64,000 nucleotides of DNA from JAJEFO01 sp009843725 (GTDB taxonomy: Bacteria > Pseudomonadota > Alphaproteobacteria > Rhodobacterales > Rhodobacteraceae), in contig CBDEUJ010000004.1 in NCBI GenBank assembly GCA_965243215.1, positions 1,537,244 to 1,601,243 of the forward strand, in the 5' to 3' direction. The position numbers were made by a program, and so were the translations under genes. Positions within the stretch are counted from its first letter, which is position 1, and the number at the start of each line of letters is the position of its first letter. Positions 1 to 8,432 of the stretch are shown piece by piece. The notes beneath the pieces were generated by a model that was given only the letters and a program-made list of their open reading frames with translations, was not told the origin of the DNA and made no database searches.

Positions 1-1
1 G

Positions 2-175
2 ATCGAGCACGACATGGATTTCATTGGCCGGCTTTGCGAGCCGGTCATCTGCATGGCGGAGGGCAAGGTGCTGGCCGAGGGAACCATCGACCAGATCAAG
101 GCGAACGATCACGTCATAGAAGCCTATCTCGGCACCGGCCTGAAAAACAGGATCAGGGAGGACGTGAAGGCATGA
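2..175 (+). CDS. Branched-chain amino-acid ABC transporter ATP-binding protein, LivG-like, C-terminal part only
   Basis: The window opens inside this gene; only the last 57 codons and the stop are present. The visible tail carries the H-D-M-D (switch histidine region), then CMAEGKVLAEG and a closing AYLG, which is the usual end of LivG-type ATPases of the hydrophobic amino-acid uptake (HAAT) family. The livF, livH and livM genes follow on the same strand, which supports the call. The Walker motifs lie outside the window, so the assignment rests on the tail and on the neighbours. Confidence 0.8.
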   Translation: MEHDMDFIGRLCEPVICMAEGKVLAEGTIDQIKANDHVIEAYLGTGLKNRIREDVKA

Positions 176-314
176 CTTGCTCGCGGACAGTTCGCATCGG
201 CAATGACTTGCGCCGACACACCGGCGGCTTCGGCCTCAATGCGGGGAATTGCCGGCTGCGTCGCCCGACTCGAAACGCGTGCAGATGCATGAAACGCGAT
301 CAAAGAGGCGTGCG

Positions 315-1028
315 ATGAGCGATCCCTTCCTGATCGGCGACTCCTTGAGCGGCGGGTATGGCCGTGGAGTGGACATTCTCCATTCATGCACCATTTCCGT
401 GAAAGAGGGCGAGATCGCCGTGATCGTCGGGCCGAACGGCGCGGGCAAGTCGACGGCAATGAAGGCGGTCTTCGGGATGCTGGATCTCCATGAGGGCTCG
501 GTCAGGCTCGGCGGCGAAGACATCTCGCACCTTAGCCCGCAGGACCGGGTGGCAAGGGGGATGGCCTTCGTGCCGCAGAACGCCAACACCTTCACGTCGC
601 TGACTGTCGAAGAGAACCTCGAAATGGGGGCCTTCCTGAGACGCGACGACATTTCGGGTACCATGGCGCAAGTCTACGAACTCTTTCCGGTCCTGCAGGA
701 TAAGCGTCGCCAGACGGCAGGCGAACTGTCCGGGGGACAGCGTCAGCAGGTGGCCGTCGGTCGCGCGCTGATGACCCAGCCCAGGGTCCTGATGCTGGAT
801 GAGCCGACGGCAGGCGTCAGTCCCGTCGTCATGGACGAGCTGTTCGACAGGATCGTTGAGGTGGCAAGAACCGGCATCTCGATCCTGATGGTGGAGCAGA
901 ACGCCCGGCAGGCCCTCGAGATCGCGGACAGGGGTTACGTCATGGTGCAGGGACGGAACGCCTTCACCGATACTGGCGAAGCGCTCCTTGCGGATCCGGA
1001 AGTCAGACGTTCGTTTCTGGGTGGCTAG
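315..1028 (+). CDS. livF: Branched-chain amino-acid ABC transporter ATP-binding protein LivF
   Basis: A 237-residue cytoplasmic ATPase subunit that would power HAAT-family uptake of amino acids or related amides. It shows Walker A GPNGAGKST (residues 39-47), a Q-loop near 88, signature LSGGQ (138-142) and Walker B VLMLDEP (158-164). The reading frame is open further upstream, but ATG 315 follows an AGAGG ribosome site at the right distance and gives the normal family length. It lies 139 bases after the LivG remnant and before livH, so the order is G-F-H-M rather than the common H-M-G-F. The true substrate cannot be told from the ATPase. Confidence 0.9.
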   Translation: MSDPFLIGDSLSGGYGRGVDILHSCTISVKEGEIAVIVGPNGAGKSTAMKAVFGMLDLHEGSVRLGGEDISHLSPQDRVARGMAFVPQNANTFTSLTVEENLEMGAFLRRDDISGTMAQVYELFPVLQDKRRQTAGELSGGQRQQVAVGRALMTQPRVLMLDEPTAGVSPVVMDELFDRIVEVARTGISILMVEQNARQALEIADRGYVMVQGRNAFTDTGEALLADPEVRRSFLGG

Positions 1029-1195
1029 GAGGGCGGGCAGGAGCTGGAGAGTGACGGCATGAACAGGCTCCCAAGGACACGTGCTGACGCCGGCTTCCGG
1101 CAAGGCGGCGGACTTTCGTTGCGACGCGAGCGCCATTTTGGATCGCTTCGGAACCCTGCAGGATCGGCTTCCACCTGTCCAGGCAGGAGGGCGCC

Positions 1196-2203
1196 TTGGA
1201 TCCTCTGAACGCAATCGTCGCATTTGCGAATTTCGTCATGTTGCCGGCGGTTGCCTATGGGAGCCAGTTGGCGCTCGGAGCGCTTGGCGTGACCATGATC
1301 TACGGGATCCTGAGGTTCTCCAACTTTGCCCACGGCGACACCATGGCCTTTGGCGCGATGGCAACGATCTTCGGCACCTGGTGGCTTCAGGCCATGGGCG
1401 TGACCCTGGGCCCGTTCCCGACCGCACTTCTGGCGCTGCCGGCCGGAATTGCCGCCACCGCAGTGTTCGTCCTGCTGACCGACCGCCTTGTTTACCGGTT
1501 CTACCGGGAACAGAAGTCCGCACCCGTCATTCTGGTCATTGTTTCCATGGGCGTGATGTTCGTGACGAACGGACTTGTGCGTTTCGTCATTGGAGTCGAC
1601 GAACAGCGATTTGCGGACGGGGCACGCTTCATCATCACGGCTCGCGAATTCAAGGAGCTGACCGGCCTGAAGGAAGGTCTCGCGATCAAGTCCACCGCGA
1701 TGCTGACCGTCGTCGTCGCGATCATCGTCGTGGTTCTTCTCTTCTGGTTCCTGAATCGCACGCGCACGGGAAAGTCCATGCGGGCGTTTTCGGACAACGA
1801 GGATCTCGCTCTCCTCTCCGGCATCAATCCCGAACGCGTCGTGATGTTCACCTGGATCATTGTGGCGGCGCTGGCCACCATTGCGGGCGTGCTCTACGGC
1901 CTCGACAAGAGCTTCAAGCCGTTCAACTACTTCCAGCTTCTCCTGCCGATCTTCGCATCGGCGATCGTTGGCGGCCTTGGCAATCCGATCGGCGCGATCG
2001 CGGGCGGATTTGTCATCGCCTTTTCCGAGGTCACGATCACCTACGCGTTCAAGAAGGTCGCAGGCTACCTGATCCCAGCCTGGGAACCGCAGGGCCTCGT
2101 CCAGCTGCTTTCGACAGACTACAAGTTCGCCGTAAGCTTCGCGATTCTCATCGTCGTGCTCCTGTTCCGGCCGACCGGACTGTTCAGGGGGAAAGCGCTG
2201 TGA
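1196..2203 (+). CDS. livH: Branched-chain amino-acid ABC transporter permease LivH
   Basis: A 335-residue polytopic inner-membrane permease with the LivH hallmark stretch GVTMIYGILRFSNFAHGD near its start, about eight hydrophobic segments, and the typical ending LLFRPTGLFRGK. The start is a TTG at 1196, chosen because AGGAGG lies just upstream (about 1185-1190) and because the N-terminus then matches the family. Its stop overlaps the GTG start of livM (GTGA), so the two permeases are translationally coupled and probably form a heterodimer. Confidence 0.9.
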   Translation: MDPLNAIVAFANFVMLPAVAYGSQLALGALGVTMIYGILRFSNFAHGDTMAFGAMATIFGTWWLQAMGVTLGPFPTALLALPAGIAATAVFVLLTDRLVYRFYREQKSAPVILVIVSMGVMFVTNGLVRFVIGVDEQRFADGARFIITAREFKELTGLKEGLAIKSTAMLTVVVAIIVVVLLFWFLNRTRTGKSMRAFSDNEDLALLSGINPERVVMFTWIIVAALATIAGVLYGLDKSFKPFNYFQLLLPIFASAIVGGLGNPIGAIAGGFVIAFSEVTITYAFKKVAGYLIPAWEPQGLVQLLSTDYKFAVSFAILIVVLLFRPTGLFRGKAL

Positions 2204-3504
2204 CCCTGAAGCCACGAGACATGACCCTCTTTCTGGTTGTCTTCGCGCTGATCGCCGCAACCGGCTTCCTGCAAAGCTGGAACGTTGCGCTGGGCATCCT
2301 GAACATGGGCCTTGTCTCGGCAATCATGGCGCTCGGCGTGAACATGCAGTGGGGCTATGCGGGCCTGTTCAATATCGGCGTCATGGGGTTTCTTGCTCTT
2401 GGAGGCCTCGCCACCGTCATCATCTCGAAACCACCCGTTGTCGAAGCCTGGGACGCCGGCGGACCTAGGGTCATCTTCGCCCTGCTTGTCGGGACTGCCG
2501 CCATCGTGGCGGCCATCCTGGCCTGGAAGAGAATTCCGGCGGGGAAGGCTCGTGCGCCTGCGCTCGTCGCGATCCTTGTCGTGGGCTTCTTCGTGTATCG
2601 CTGGCTTTTCGACCCTGCGGTGGCCGCGATCGAAGCGGTGTCGCCGGCCAGGGCGGGAAATCTCGGCGGCCTTGGACTGCCTGTGCTGGTTGCGTGGCCC
2701 GTTGGAGCGCTGCTCGCCGCTGGGGCGGCATGGGTCGTCGGGAAGACGGCGCTTGGCCTGCGATCGGACTATCTCGCGATTGCCACCCTTGGCATCTCCG
2801 AGATCATCATCGCGGTTCTCAAGAACGAGGATTGGCTGTCGCGCGGCGTCAAGAACGTGAGCGGCCTCCCGCGACCGGTCCCCTACGAAATCGACCTCCA
2901 GAACTCGGAACGATTTGTCGAGCGGGTGTCGGGCTTTGGCTTCGACCCGGTGACGGCGTCCACGATTACAGTCAAGCTTGCATATGCTGGCCTCTTCCTG
3001 GCGGTTCTGCTCTTGCTGCTCTGGCTGGCGCAAGCCGCGCTCAACTCGCCGTGGGGTCGGATGATGCGGGCCATTCGCGACAACGAGGTTGCGGCCGAGG
3101 CGATGGGCAAGGATGTCACGGCAAGGCACCTGCAGGTGTTCGTCCTCGGATCTGCGGTCTGCGGGCTGGCTGGAGCCATGATGACAACGCTGGACGGCCA
3201 GTTGACACCTTCAAGCTACCAGCCTCTGCGATTCACGTTCCTGATCTGGGTCATGGTCATTGTCGGAGGGTCAGGCAACAATTTCGGCGCGGTTCTTGGC
3301 GGCATGCTCATCTGGTACCTCTGGGTTATGGTCGAGCCCTTGGGCGTCGCCCTTATCGGGGGAATCACTTCAGGCATGCCGGATGGCTTCTGGCTGAAGG
3401 AGCATCTTCTTGAAACTGCCGCGCACATGCGGCTGCTGACCATGGGACTGATCCTGCTTCTGGTTCTCCGCTTCAGTCCGCGTGGACTGATCCCCGAACG
3501 GTGA
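2200..3504 (+). CDS. livM: Branched-chain amino-acid ABC transporter permease LivM
   Basis: A 434-residue membrane permease, the second half of the LivHM channel. It has about ten hydrophobic segments, the family motif LRSDYLAIATLGISEII, and the EAA-like cytoplasmic loop around RAIRDNEVAAEAMG. GTG 2200 is preferred because it overlaps the livH stop by four bases and follows a GGGGGA site; ATG 2221 is the alternative. A long insertion between the first and central membrane parts (about residues 85-150) makes it larger than many LivM proteins. Its stop overlaps the next gene's GTG start. Confidence 0.88.
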   Translation: MTLKPRDMTLFLVVFALIAATGFLQSWNVALGILNMGLVSAIMALGVNMQWGYAGLFNIGVMGFLALGGLATVIISKPPVVEAWDAGGPRVIFALLVGTAAIVAAILAWKRIPAGKARAPALVAILVVGFFVYRWLFDPAVAAIEAVSPARAGNLGGLGLPVLVAWPVGALLAAGAAWVVGKTALGLRSDYLAIATLGISEIIIAVLKNEDWLSRGVKNVSGLPRPVPYEIDLQNSERFVERVSGFGFDPVTASTITVKLAYAGLFLAVLLLLLWLAQAALNSPWGRMMRAIRDNEVAAEAMGKDVTARHLQVFVLGSAVCGLAGAMMTTLDGQLTPSSYQPLRFTFLIWVMVIVGGSGNNFGAVLGGMLIWYLWVMVEPLGVALIGGITSGMPDGFWLKEHLLETAAHMRLLTMGLILLLVLRFSPRGLIPER

Positions 3505-4106
3505 ACCCGCTCGTCGTCATTCCTGCTGCAGGCTCCTCGTCGCGGATGCGGGGGCGAGACAAGCTCCTGGAGCAAGTTGACGGCACGCCACTGCTTCGCC
3601 GTCAGGCCGGCACCGCCGTCGCAAGCGGATGCGAGGTCGTCGTGGCGCTTCCGAAAGGCGACGTCGCTCGTCGGGATGCGATAGGCGGACTCGAAGTGAC
3701 CACGATCGAGGTCGAGGATGCAGCCGAAGGCCTCGGGGCTACGCTTCGCGCCGCAGCCTTGCATGTAATGAAGGATGCCCCGGGTCGCGCCATGATGATC
3801 CTGTTGCCGGACGTTCCGGGAGTCGTGGCATCCGACATCAAGAGCGTCATCGAACGCTTCGAAACAGCCGGAGGCGACACACCAACGCGTGCTACGGACG
3901 CTGCAGGAAGACCAGGCACGCCCCTGATCGTGCCTCCACGTCTGCTGCCTCAGTTCGCAAGGCTGACCGGCGACGAAGGCGGTCGCGCCATCCTGGAAGT
4001 CGAAACCATCGCCCTCGTGCAACTGCAGGGCAATTGCGCCACACAGGATCTGGACACGCCGGAAGACTGGAAGACCTGGCGCAAAGAAGCTGGCTCGCAT
4101 TCCTGA
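3501..4106 (+). CDS. MobA/MocA-like NTP transferase (molybdenum-cofactor nucleotidyltransferase family)
   Basis: A 201-residue protein with the nucleotidyltransferase signature PAAGSSSRMRGRDKLL at residues 8-23, a later LLPDVPG (the D of the metal and nucleotide site) and a C-terminal DLDTPEDW, a pattern typical of MocA/MobA-like enzymes that join CTP or GTP to molybdopterin. The GTG start overlaps the livM stop (GTGA), so it is coupled to the transporter operon. That is an odd place for a cofactor gene: no molybdoenzyme lies nearby, and the XdhC/MoeA-like pair is 35 kb away. Another nucleotidyl-transfer role is possible. Confidence 0.75.
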   Translation: MNPLVVIPAAGSSSRMRGRDKLLEQVDGTPLLRRQAGTAVASGCEVVVALPKGDVARRDAIGGLEVTTIEVEDAAEGLGATLRAAALHVMKDAPGRAMMILLPDVPGVVASDIKSVIERFETAGGDTPTRATDAAGRPGTPLIVPPRLLPQFARLTGDEGGRAILEVETIALVQLQGNCATQDLDTPEDWKTWRKEAGSHS

Positions 4107-4679
4107 ACCGGTCGAGCGCAGAAGTGCGGACCTCATGGGAAGAGACCAGAGCTTGCCGATGCCAAACTTTCGCGTCACGCCGCTTCCACGCACTTTCGGT
4201 GCTGCCGGGCATGCCATGGGCTGCTTTGCTATCAAGCACGAACGGAACATTTGGTGCCTTCTCGCTTGAACAATACAGGAGCATCCAGCAAGTCGCGGTA
4301 TGTGGACGACGGCCCGCCTTGCGAGACGCGAGAAGGTCGCCATGCGATCCGTCCGACTCATCGGAGCTTCGGGCTCCGTCAAGCACAATGTCGCTGCAGG
4401 TCGCGTCACCAGATTCCTCCAAGCCGGTCCGGCCATGGCGACATTGGCGAGATTGCCCTGCGCCTCACGGACATGACATTGAATGTCAGCACGCGTCGGC
4501 GAGCCAAAACGGGCCTTCGCCTCGCCCACAACCTCTTGGTCAGCAAATCAAGGCTGGAGGCAATGGCCTGAAGCATATGCGCAGAGGTGGAATTCCCCGC
4601 GTCGGATGCTCCGGCCAAGGCAATCAGGACATCGAATTCTTGAGACCCTCCCGGCATGGCGAGGCTTCGGTCTCCGCTA

Positions 4680-4693
4680 TGAAAGCGCTATCA
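4680..4693. promoter_or_regulatory. LacI-type operator O1 (TGAAAGCGCTATCA)
   Basis: A 14-base near-palindrome with central GCGC, one mismatch from the perfect TGAAAGCGCTTTCA expected for a LacI/GalR-family site. It shares 13 of 14 bases with a second site at 4791. A LacI-family gene closes the operon downstream, which is the natural candidate to bind here. Confidence 0.6.
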
Positions 4694-4781
4694 ACACATT
4701 GATGGATTCATGGTACCTTCAACAGAAATTTTGGTCGAACATAGAAATCCATCGGGAACCAAAGGGCAGAGGCAATTCGAG

Positions 4782-4810
4782 TTGACTTTATGAAAGCGCT
4801 GTCATTTCAT
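4782..4810 (+). promoter_or_regulatory. Promoter of the peptide-transport operon with operator O2 in its spacer
   Basis: TTGACT at 4782-4787 matches a -35 box in five of six positions. Seventeen bases later TTTCAT (4805-4810) is a fair -10 box. The palindrome TGAAAGCGCTGTCA (4791-4804) lies within the spacer, so a bound repressor would block RNA polymerase. The start site would fall near 4817, giving a short leader with a GGGAG ribosome site at 4826-4830 before ATG 4838. The two operators are 111 bases apart. Confidence 0.6.
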
Positions 4811-4837
4811 CTTGTCTTGATATACGGGAGAAATCAG

Positions 4838-6442
4838 ATGAATTATCTTCGCTCGCGCGGACGCGGGATGCTTTGGGCGGCAGGTTCCGCTCTCGCATTT
4901 GCAGCCGTTGCCGCATTTGCCGAGCCTACCCATGGCACCCTTGTCGTCGCGGTCAATCAGGAACCTCAGGACCTTGCCGCGCAGGGCACCTACAAGGAAA
5001 TCAACGCCACTGGGCTGCGCAATGTAGTGGAAACGCTGATCGCGGTTGACCCGGTTTCCGGCGAGATGCGTGGCGTACTCGCCACCGGCTGGGAACGCAT
5101 CGATGGCAGCACACTGCGTTTCACCATCCGGCAGGGAGTCAAGTTCCACGACGGAACCGACATGACAGCCGAGGCAGTGGCCAAGTCGATCAACTGGGTA
5201 TGGAGCCCCGAAAAGGCGTTCACTATCCAGGAATATGCCGGCCCCGGTGAAATCACCGCCACCGCCATCGACGAAAGCACCGTCGAGGTTGTGTCGAGCA
5301 AGGCCGATCCCCTGCTGGAATTCCGCATGACGCTGGGCGGCATCTCTTCGGCTGCACAGCTTGACAACAGCCCGGAGGAGCATTTCGACACACCTGTCGG
5401 CACCGGGCCGTATGTCTTCGAGGAATGGGCCAAGGGCCAGTATTGGACGGCGACCTACAACCCTGATTGGTGGGGGCTCAGCGCCGACGATGCCTACGGC
5501 ACCACCAAGCCGGCCTATTCGGACCTGAAGTTCGTGTTTCGGTCGGAGGACGCCACACGGGTGGCGATGGTTCAGTCGGGCGAAGCGCAGCTGGGCATGT
5601 TCCCCTCGGCCGACGAATGCGCACGAGCGACGGATGCGGCCGACTACGACTGCGTGACCGGCCCGTCGACGACCTACCTCTATGGTCGTCTCGATCATTC
5701 GTTGCATGCCAACCCCGTTCTTGCCGATCCGCGGGTGCGCGAGGCGGTCTTCCTGTCCATCGACATCGCCGGCATCGCCGATCTGCAGGGCATGGCTTCT
5801 GTGCCGCAAGGGCAGCTTGGCCCCAAGGGCACCATCGGCTTCAACGATGCTGTGGCGCCCTACACGTATGACCCGGAGCGTGCCATGGCGCTTCTGGCTG
5901 AGGCCAAGGCGGACGGCGCCGATGTCGACGCGCTGAACATCGAGGTCGTGGGTCGGGACACCACCCCGCGGATCAAGCCGATCGTCGAGGCCATCGGCGC
6001 GATGCTGAACGTCTCTGGCATCCGCACCACGATCAAGGTGCAGACCCCTCAGGAGTTCAACCCGCGCGTCCGGATCGCGGGCTATGCCGACGAGCCGAAC
6101 CGGCAGATGATGCAGGTACACGTCAAGGGCAACCCCTCGGGCGACTATGGACTGCTTCTTCACTCGAACTATGCCTGCCCGGACATCAACGACCCTAAGG
6201 GGCCCTCTCGGTCGTCGGTCTATTGTGATGGCGATTTCGACGCCAAGCTGTTCGAGGCGCTGGCAAGCTTCGGCGAAGACCGGAACGAACGGATGAAGGA
6301 ACTGGTCCAGTATGTCCACGATCGGCACCTGATCGTGCCGCTGGCGCTCCTCGACCGTGGCTACCTGGTGAAGGCGGGGGTCGAATTCACCTTCGGCACC
6401 GACCACAGGATTCAGGCTGTCTATCTGAAACCGGCCGAATAG
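4838..6442 (+). CDS. ABC transporter periplasmic substrate-binding protein, family 5 (peptide/opine/nickel type)
   Basis: A 534-residue solute-binding protein of the SBP_bac_5 (DppA/OppA) family. It starts with a Sec signal peptide (charged RSRGRG, hydrophobic core to about residue 27, likely cleavage near FA-EP), then GTLVVAVNQEP typical of mature family members, LRFTIRQGVKFHDGT, and a middle GTGPYVFEEW. ATG 4838 is preferred over the in-frame ATG 4790 because the latter sits inside the operator and promoter, whereas 4838 has GGGAG eight bases upstream. Two permeases and a double ATPase follow. The ligand is unknown; dipeptides, opines or other small amides are all possible. Confidence 0.9.
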   Translation: MNYLRSRGRGMLWAAGSALAFAAVAAFAEPTHGTLVVAVNQEPQDLAAQGTYKEINATGLRNVVETLIAVDPVSGEMRGVLATGWERIDGSTLRFTIRQGVKFHDGTDMTAEAVAKSINWVWSPEKAFTIQEYAGPGEITATAIDESTVEVVSSKADPLLEFRMTLGGISSAAQLDNSPEEHFDTPVGTGPYVFEEWAKGQYWTATYNPDWWGLSADDAYGTTKPAYSDLKFVFRSEDATRVAMVQSGEAQLGMFPSADECARATDAADYDCVTGPSTTYLYGRLDHSLHANPVLADPRVREAVFLSIDIAGIADLQGMASVPQGQLGPKGTIGFNDAVAPYTYDPERAMALLAEAKADGADVDALNIEVVGRDTTPRIKPIVEAIGAMLNVSGIRTTIKVQTPQEFNPRVRIAGYADEPNRQMMQVHVKGNPSGDYGLLLHSNYACPDINDPKGPSRSSVYCDGDFDAKLFEALASFGEDRNERMKELVQYVHDRHLIVPLALLDRGYLVKAGVEFTFGTDHRIQAVYLKPAE

Positions 6443-6458
6443 CCTCCCGAGTGAAGGG

Positions 6459-6483
6459 TCGGCGCGCTCCACGGGCGCGCCGG
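6459..6483 (+). terminator. GC-rich stem-loop between binding-protein and permease genes
   Basis: Arms GGCGCGC (6461-6467) and GCGCGCC (6475-6481) pair perfectly, and the flanking bases extend the stem. No T-run follows, so this is more likely a partial attenuator or an mRNA 3'-end stabiliser that raises binding-protein output relative to the permeases, as in many binding-protein-dependent operons. That role is inferred. Confidence 0.5.
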
Positions 6484-6520
6484 CTTGCCTGACCCCACCC
6501 TCTGACGGATAGGCGGACGC

Positions 6521-7483
6521 ATGCCCTACCTCTTGAAGCGGGTGATCAACTCCATTCTCCTGCTGCTGATCACGGTTTCCTTCGTCTTCTTCGCCTGCCG
6601 CATGATCGGTGACCCGGCTCTCAACATGCTCGGCCCCGGCGCCAACGATATCGCGCTGGAAAACCTGCGCCGTGCGGCTGGCCTGAACGACCCGCTCTGG
6701 CTGCAATGGCTGCGTTACATGGGCGGGCTCCTGCAGGGCGATTTCGGCGTCAGTTACCGCTATGGTTTCTCGGTGATCCCCGAGGCGGATCTTAAGGACA
6801 TTGGCGTGCCCGTGGTCGATCTGGTGGCAGAGCGCCTGCCCGCCACCTTCCTTCTGGCCGGCGCTGCCATGGCCATCGCGGTGCCGCTTGGGCTCGGCAT
6901 GGGCGTGATCGCCGCAGCCTACCCGCGACACCTTGCCGACAGGCTTGTCACCGTGCTGTCGCTGGCCGGCGTCTCAATCGTGCAGTTCTGGCTCGGGCTG
7001 ATGCTGATCGTGCTCTTCGCGGTCCAGCTCGGCTGGCTTCCGACGGGGGGTTACGGCGAGCCGGCGCACGTTATCCTGCCGGCGTTGACGCTCGCCGCCC
7101 GACCAATCGGCCGCATCGCGCAGGTGGCGCGCAGCGCCATGCTGGACGAATTGGCGAAACCCTACGTCGTTACCGCCCGCGCCAAGGGCGTGGCAGAGTG
7201 GCGAGTGATCTTGCTGCACGCCCTGCGCAATGCAGCGATCCCCATCATCACCATGATCGGCGACGAACTGTCCGCGTTGCTCACCGGCGCGATCCTGGTG
7301 GAGAAGATCTTTGCCTGGCCGGGCATCGGACTGTTGATCATCGACAGCCTCAGCCGCAGTGACCTGCCGATAATTCAGGTCTCGATCACCGTGGTGGCCG
7401 CCCTGGTGATCATCGTCAACCTGCTGGTGGACTTTGCCTATCGCATCATCGACCCCCAGATCCAGCTCGGGCAAAAGGCGTGA
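6521..7483 (+). CDS. Peptide-type ABC transporter permease, DppB-like
   Basis: A 320-residue inner-membrane permease with six predicted segments. The first segment begins LLKRVINSILLLLITVSFVFF. The family hallmarks are AARPIGRIAQVARSAM followed by the coupling-helix loop VVTARAKGVAEWRV. It ends with the usual DFAYRIIDPQIQLG. ATG 6521 follows AGGCGGA. Its partner DppC-like gene begins five bases after its stop, so the two are co-translated. Confidence 0.92.
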   Translation: MPYLLKRVINSILLLLITVSFVFFACRMIGDPALNMLGPGANDIALENLRRAAGLNDPLWLQWLRYMGGLLQGDFGVSYRYGFSVIPEADLKDIGVPVVDLVAERLPATFLLAGAAMAIAVPLGLGMGVIAAAYPRHLADRLVTVLSLAGVSIVQFWLGLMLIVLFAVQLGWLPTGGYGEPAHVILPALTLAARPIGRIAQVARSAMLDELAKPYVVTARAKGVAEWRVILLHALRNAAIPIITMIGDELSALLTGAILVEKIFAWPGIGLLIIDSLSRSDLPIIQVSITVVAALVIIVNLLVDFAYRIIDPQIQLGQKA

Positions 7484-7487
7484 CGTG

Positions 7488-8432
7488 ATGGCCGACTTGA
7501 CGCCGATTGCCGTAGAGGCCGCAATCGATCCCAAGGACGAGCGCGAGAGCTTCCGCGACTACCTGCGCGCGCTCTGGCGCGACAAGATCACGGCCGTGGC
7601 GCTGCTGTTCCTGCTGACCCTCGTGGCATTTACCGTCGGTGCCGAGTTCCTCGCGCCGCACAAGCCCACCGGATTGAACCTCGCCGACCGGATGCTGCCT
7701 CCGTTCTCGACCGGCAAGGGTGGGCCATTCTACCTGCTCGGCACCGACGAGCTGGGCCGGGACCTGTTCACGCGGCTGATCTACGGCGCGCGTGTCTCCG
7801 TCTCGGTGGGCCTCTTGGGTGCGACGCTTTCCTGCTTCTTCGGCGTCATCGCCGGACTGACGGCAGGATACTACGGCGGGCTCTACGAAGACCTGGTCAT
7901 GCGCCTTGTCGACGGCATGCTGTCGCTGCCCTCGCTCCTGGTGGCGCTCTTCGTGCTGTTCATCCTGGGCGGCGGGTTCGCCAACCTGATCCTGGTCTTC
8001 GCGGTGCTGCACTGGATGGTCTTCGCCCGCATGTCGCGCGGGCTGGCGCTGTCAGCGCGGTCGAAGACCTATGTGGTGGCCGCGAAGGCCATGGGTGCCT
8101 CGGGCCGGCGGATCGTGTTCCGTCATATCCTGCCCAACGTGGTCGCCCCACTCCTGGTGCTCTACACGCTTGAAATCGCGATTCTGATCCTCAGCGAGGC
8201 CTCGCTTAGCTTCCTCGGCTTCGGCGTGCAGCCGCCCGACCCGTCCTGGGGCCTGATGGTCGCTGACGGACGTGAGCATATCCGGTCCGCCTGGTGGCTG
8301 GTGGCTTTCCCGGGGCTGGCAATATTCCTGACCGCGCTCAGTCTCAATCTCGTAGCAAGCTGGGTGCGCTCTGTCACTGATCCGGCGCAGCGTTGGCGCT
8401 GGTTCGCCATTGGAAGCGGGGGCGGAGGATGA
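7488..8432 (+). CDS. Peptide-type ABC transporter permease, DppC-like
   Basis: A 314-residue permease forming the second half of the channel. It has an N-terminal OppC-type segment (about residues 15-60), the motif LGTDELGRDLFTRLIYGAR, the coupling loop YVVAAKAMGASGRRI, and FLGFGVQPPDPSWG, a DppC/OppC signature. The stop overlaps the next start (ATGA), so the ATPase is coupled to it. Confidence 0.92.
   Translation: MADLTPIAVEAAIDPKDERESFRDYLRALWRDKITAVALLFLLTLVAFTVGAEFLAPHKPTGLNLADRMLPPFSTGKGGPFYLLGTDELGRDLFTRLIYGARVSVSVGLLGATLSCFFGVIAGLTAGYYGGLYEDLVMRLVDGMLSLPSLLVALFVLFILGGGFANLILVFAVLHWMVFARMSRGLALSARSKTYVVAAKAMGASGRRIVFRHILPNVVAPLLVLYTLEIAILILSEASLSFLGFGVQPPDPSWGLMVADGREHIRSAWWLVAFPGLAIFLTALSLNLVASWVRSVTDPAQRWRWFAIGSGGGG

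Larger units (their letters stand above)
4107..4837. other. Long intergenic stretch; operator/promoter at its right end, no supported gene
   Basis: About 700 bases separate the MocA-like gene from the peptide-transport operon. Short open frames occur on both strands but none has a good ribosome site, conserved motif or convincing codon pattern. The last 160 bases are more AT-rich than the surroundings and carry two LacI-type palindromes and a promoter, listed separately. The left two thirds may be decayed coding sequence. Confidence 0.6.

Noticed and set aside
2191..2203. Sequence GAAAGCGCTGTGA resembling the LacI-type operator
   Set aside because: It lies in coding sequence at the livH end and lacks the dyad on its right side. 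Judged to be chance.
4406..4657. Minus-strand frame (83 residues) with a stretch EFDVLIALAGASDAGNS that faintly recalls the FCD domain of GntR regulators
   Set aside because: The likeness is limited to a dozen residues, the rest does not fit, and there is no helix-turn-helix or ribosome site. Possible relic, not supportable as a pseudogene.
4802..6931. Long minus-strand frame (709 residues) opposite the binding-protein gene
   Set aside because: No motif, no ribosome site and Arg/His-rich composition. The plus-strand genes are unambiguous.
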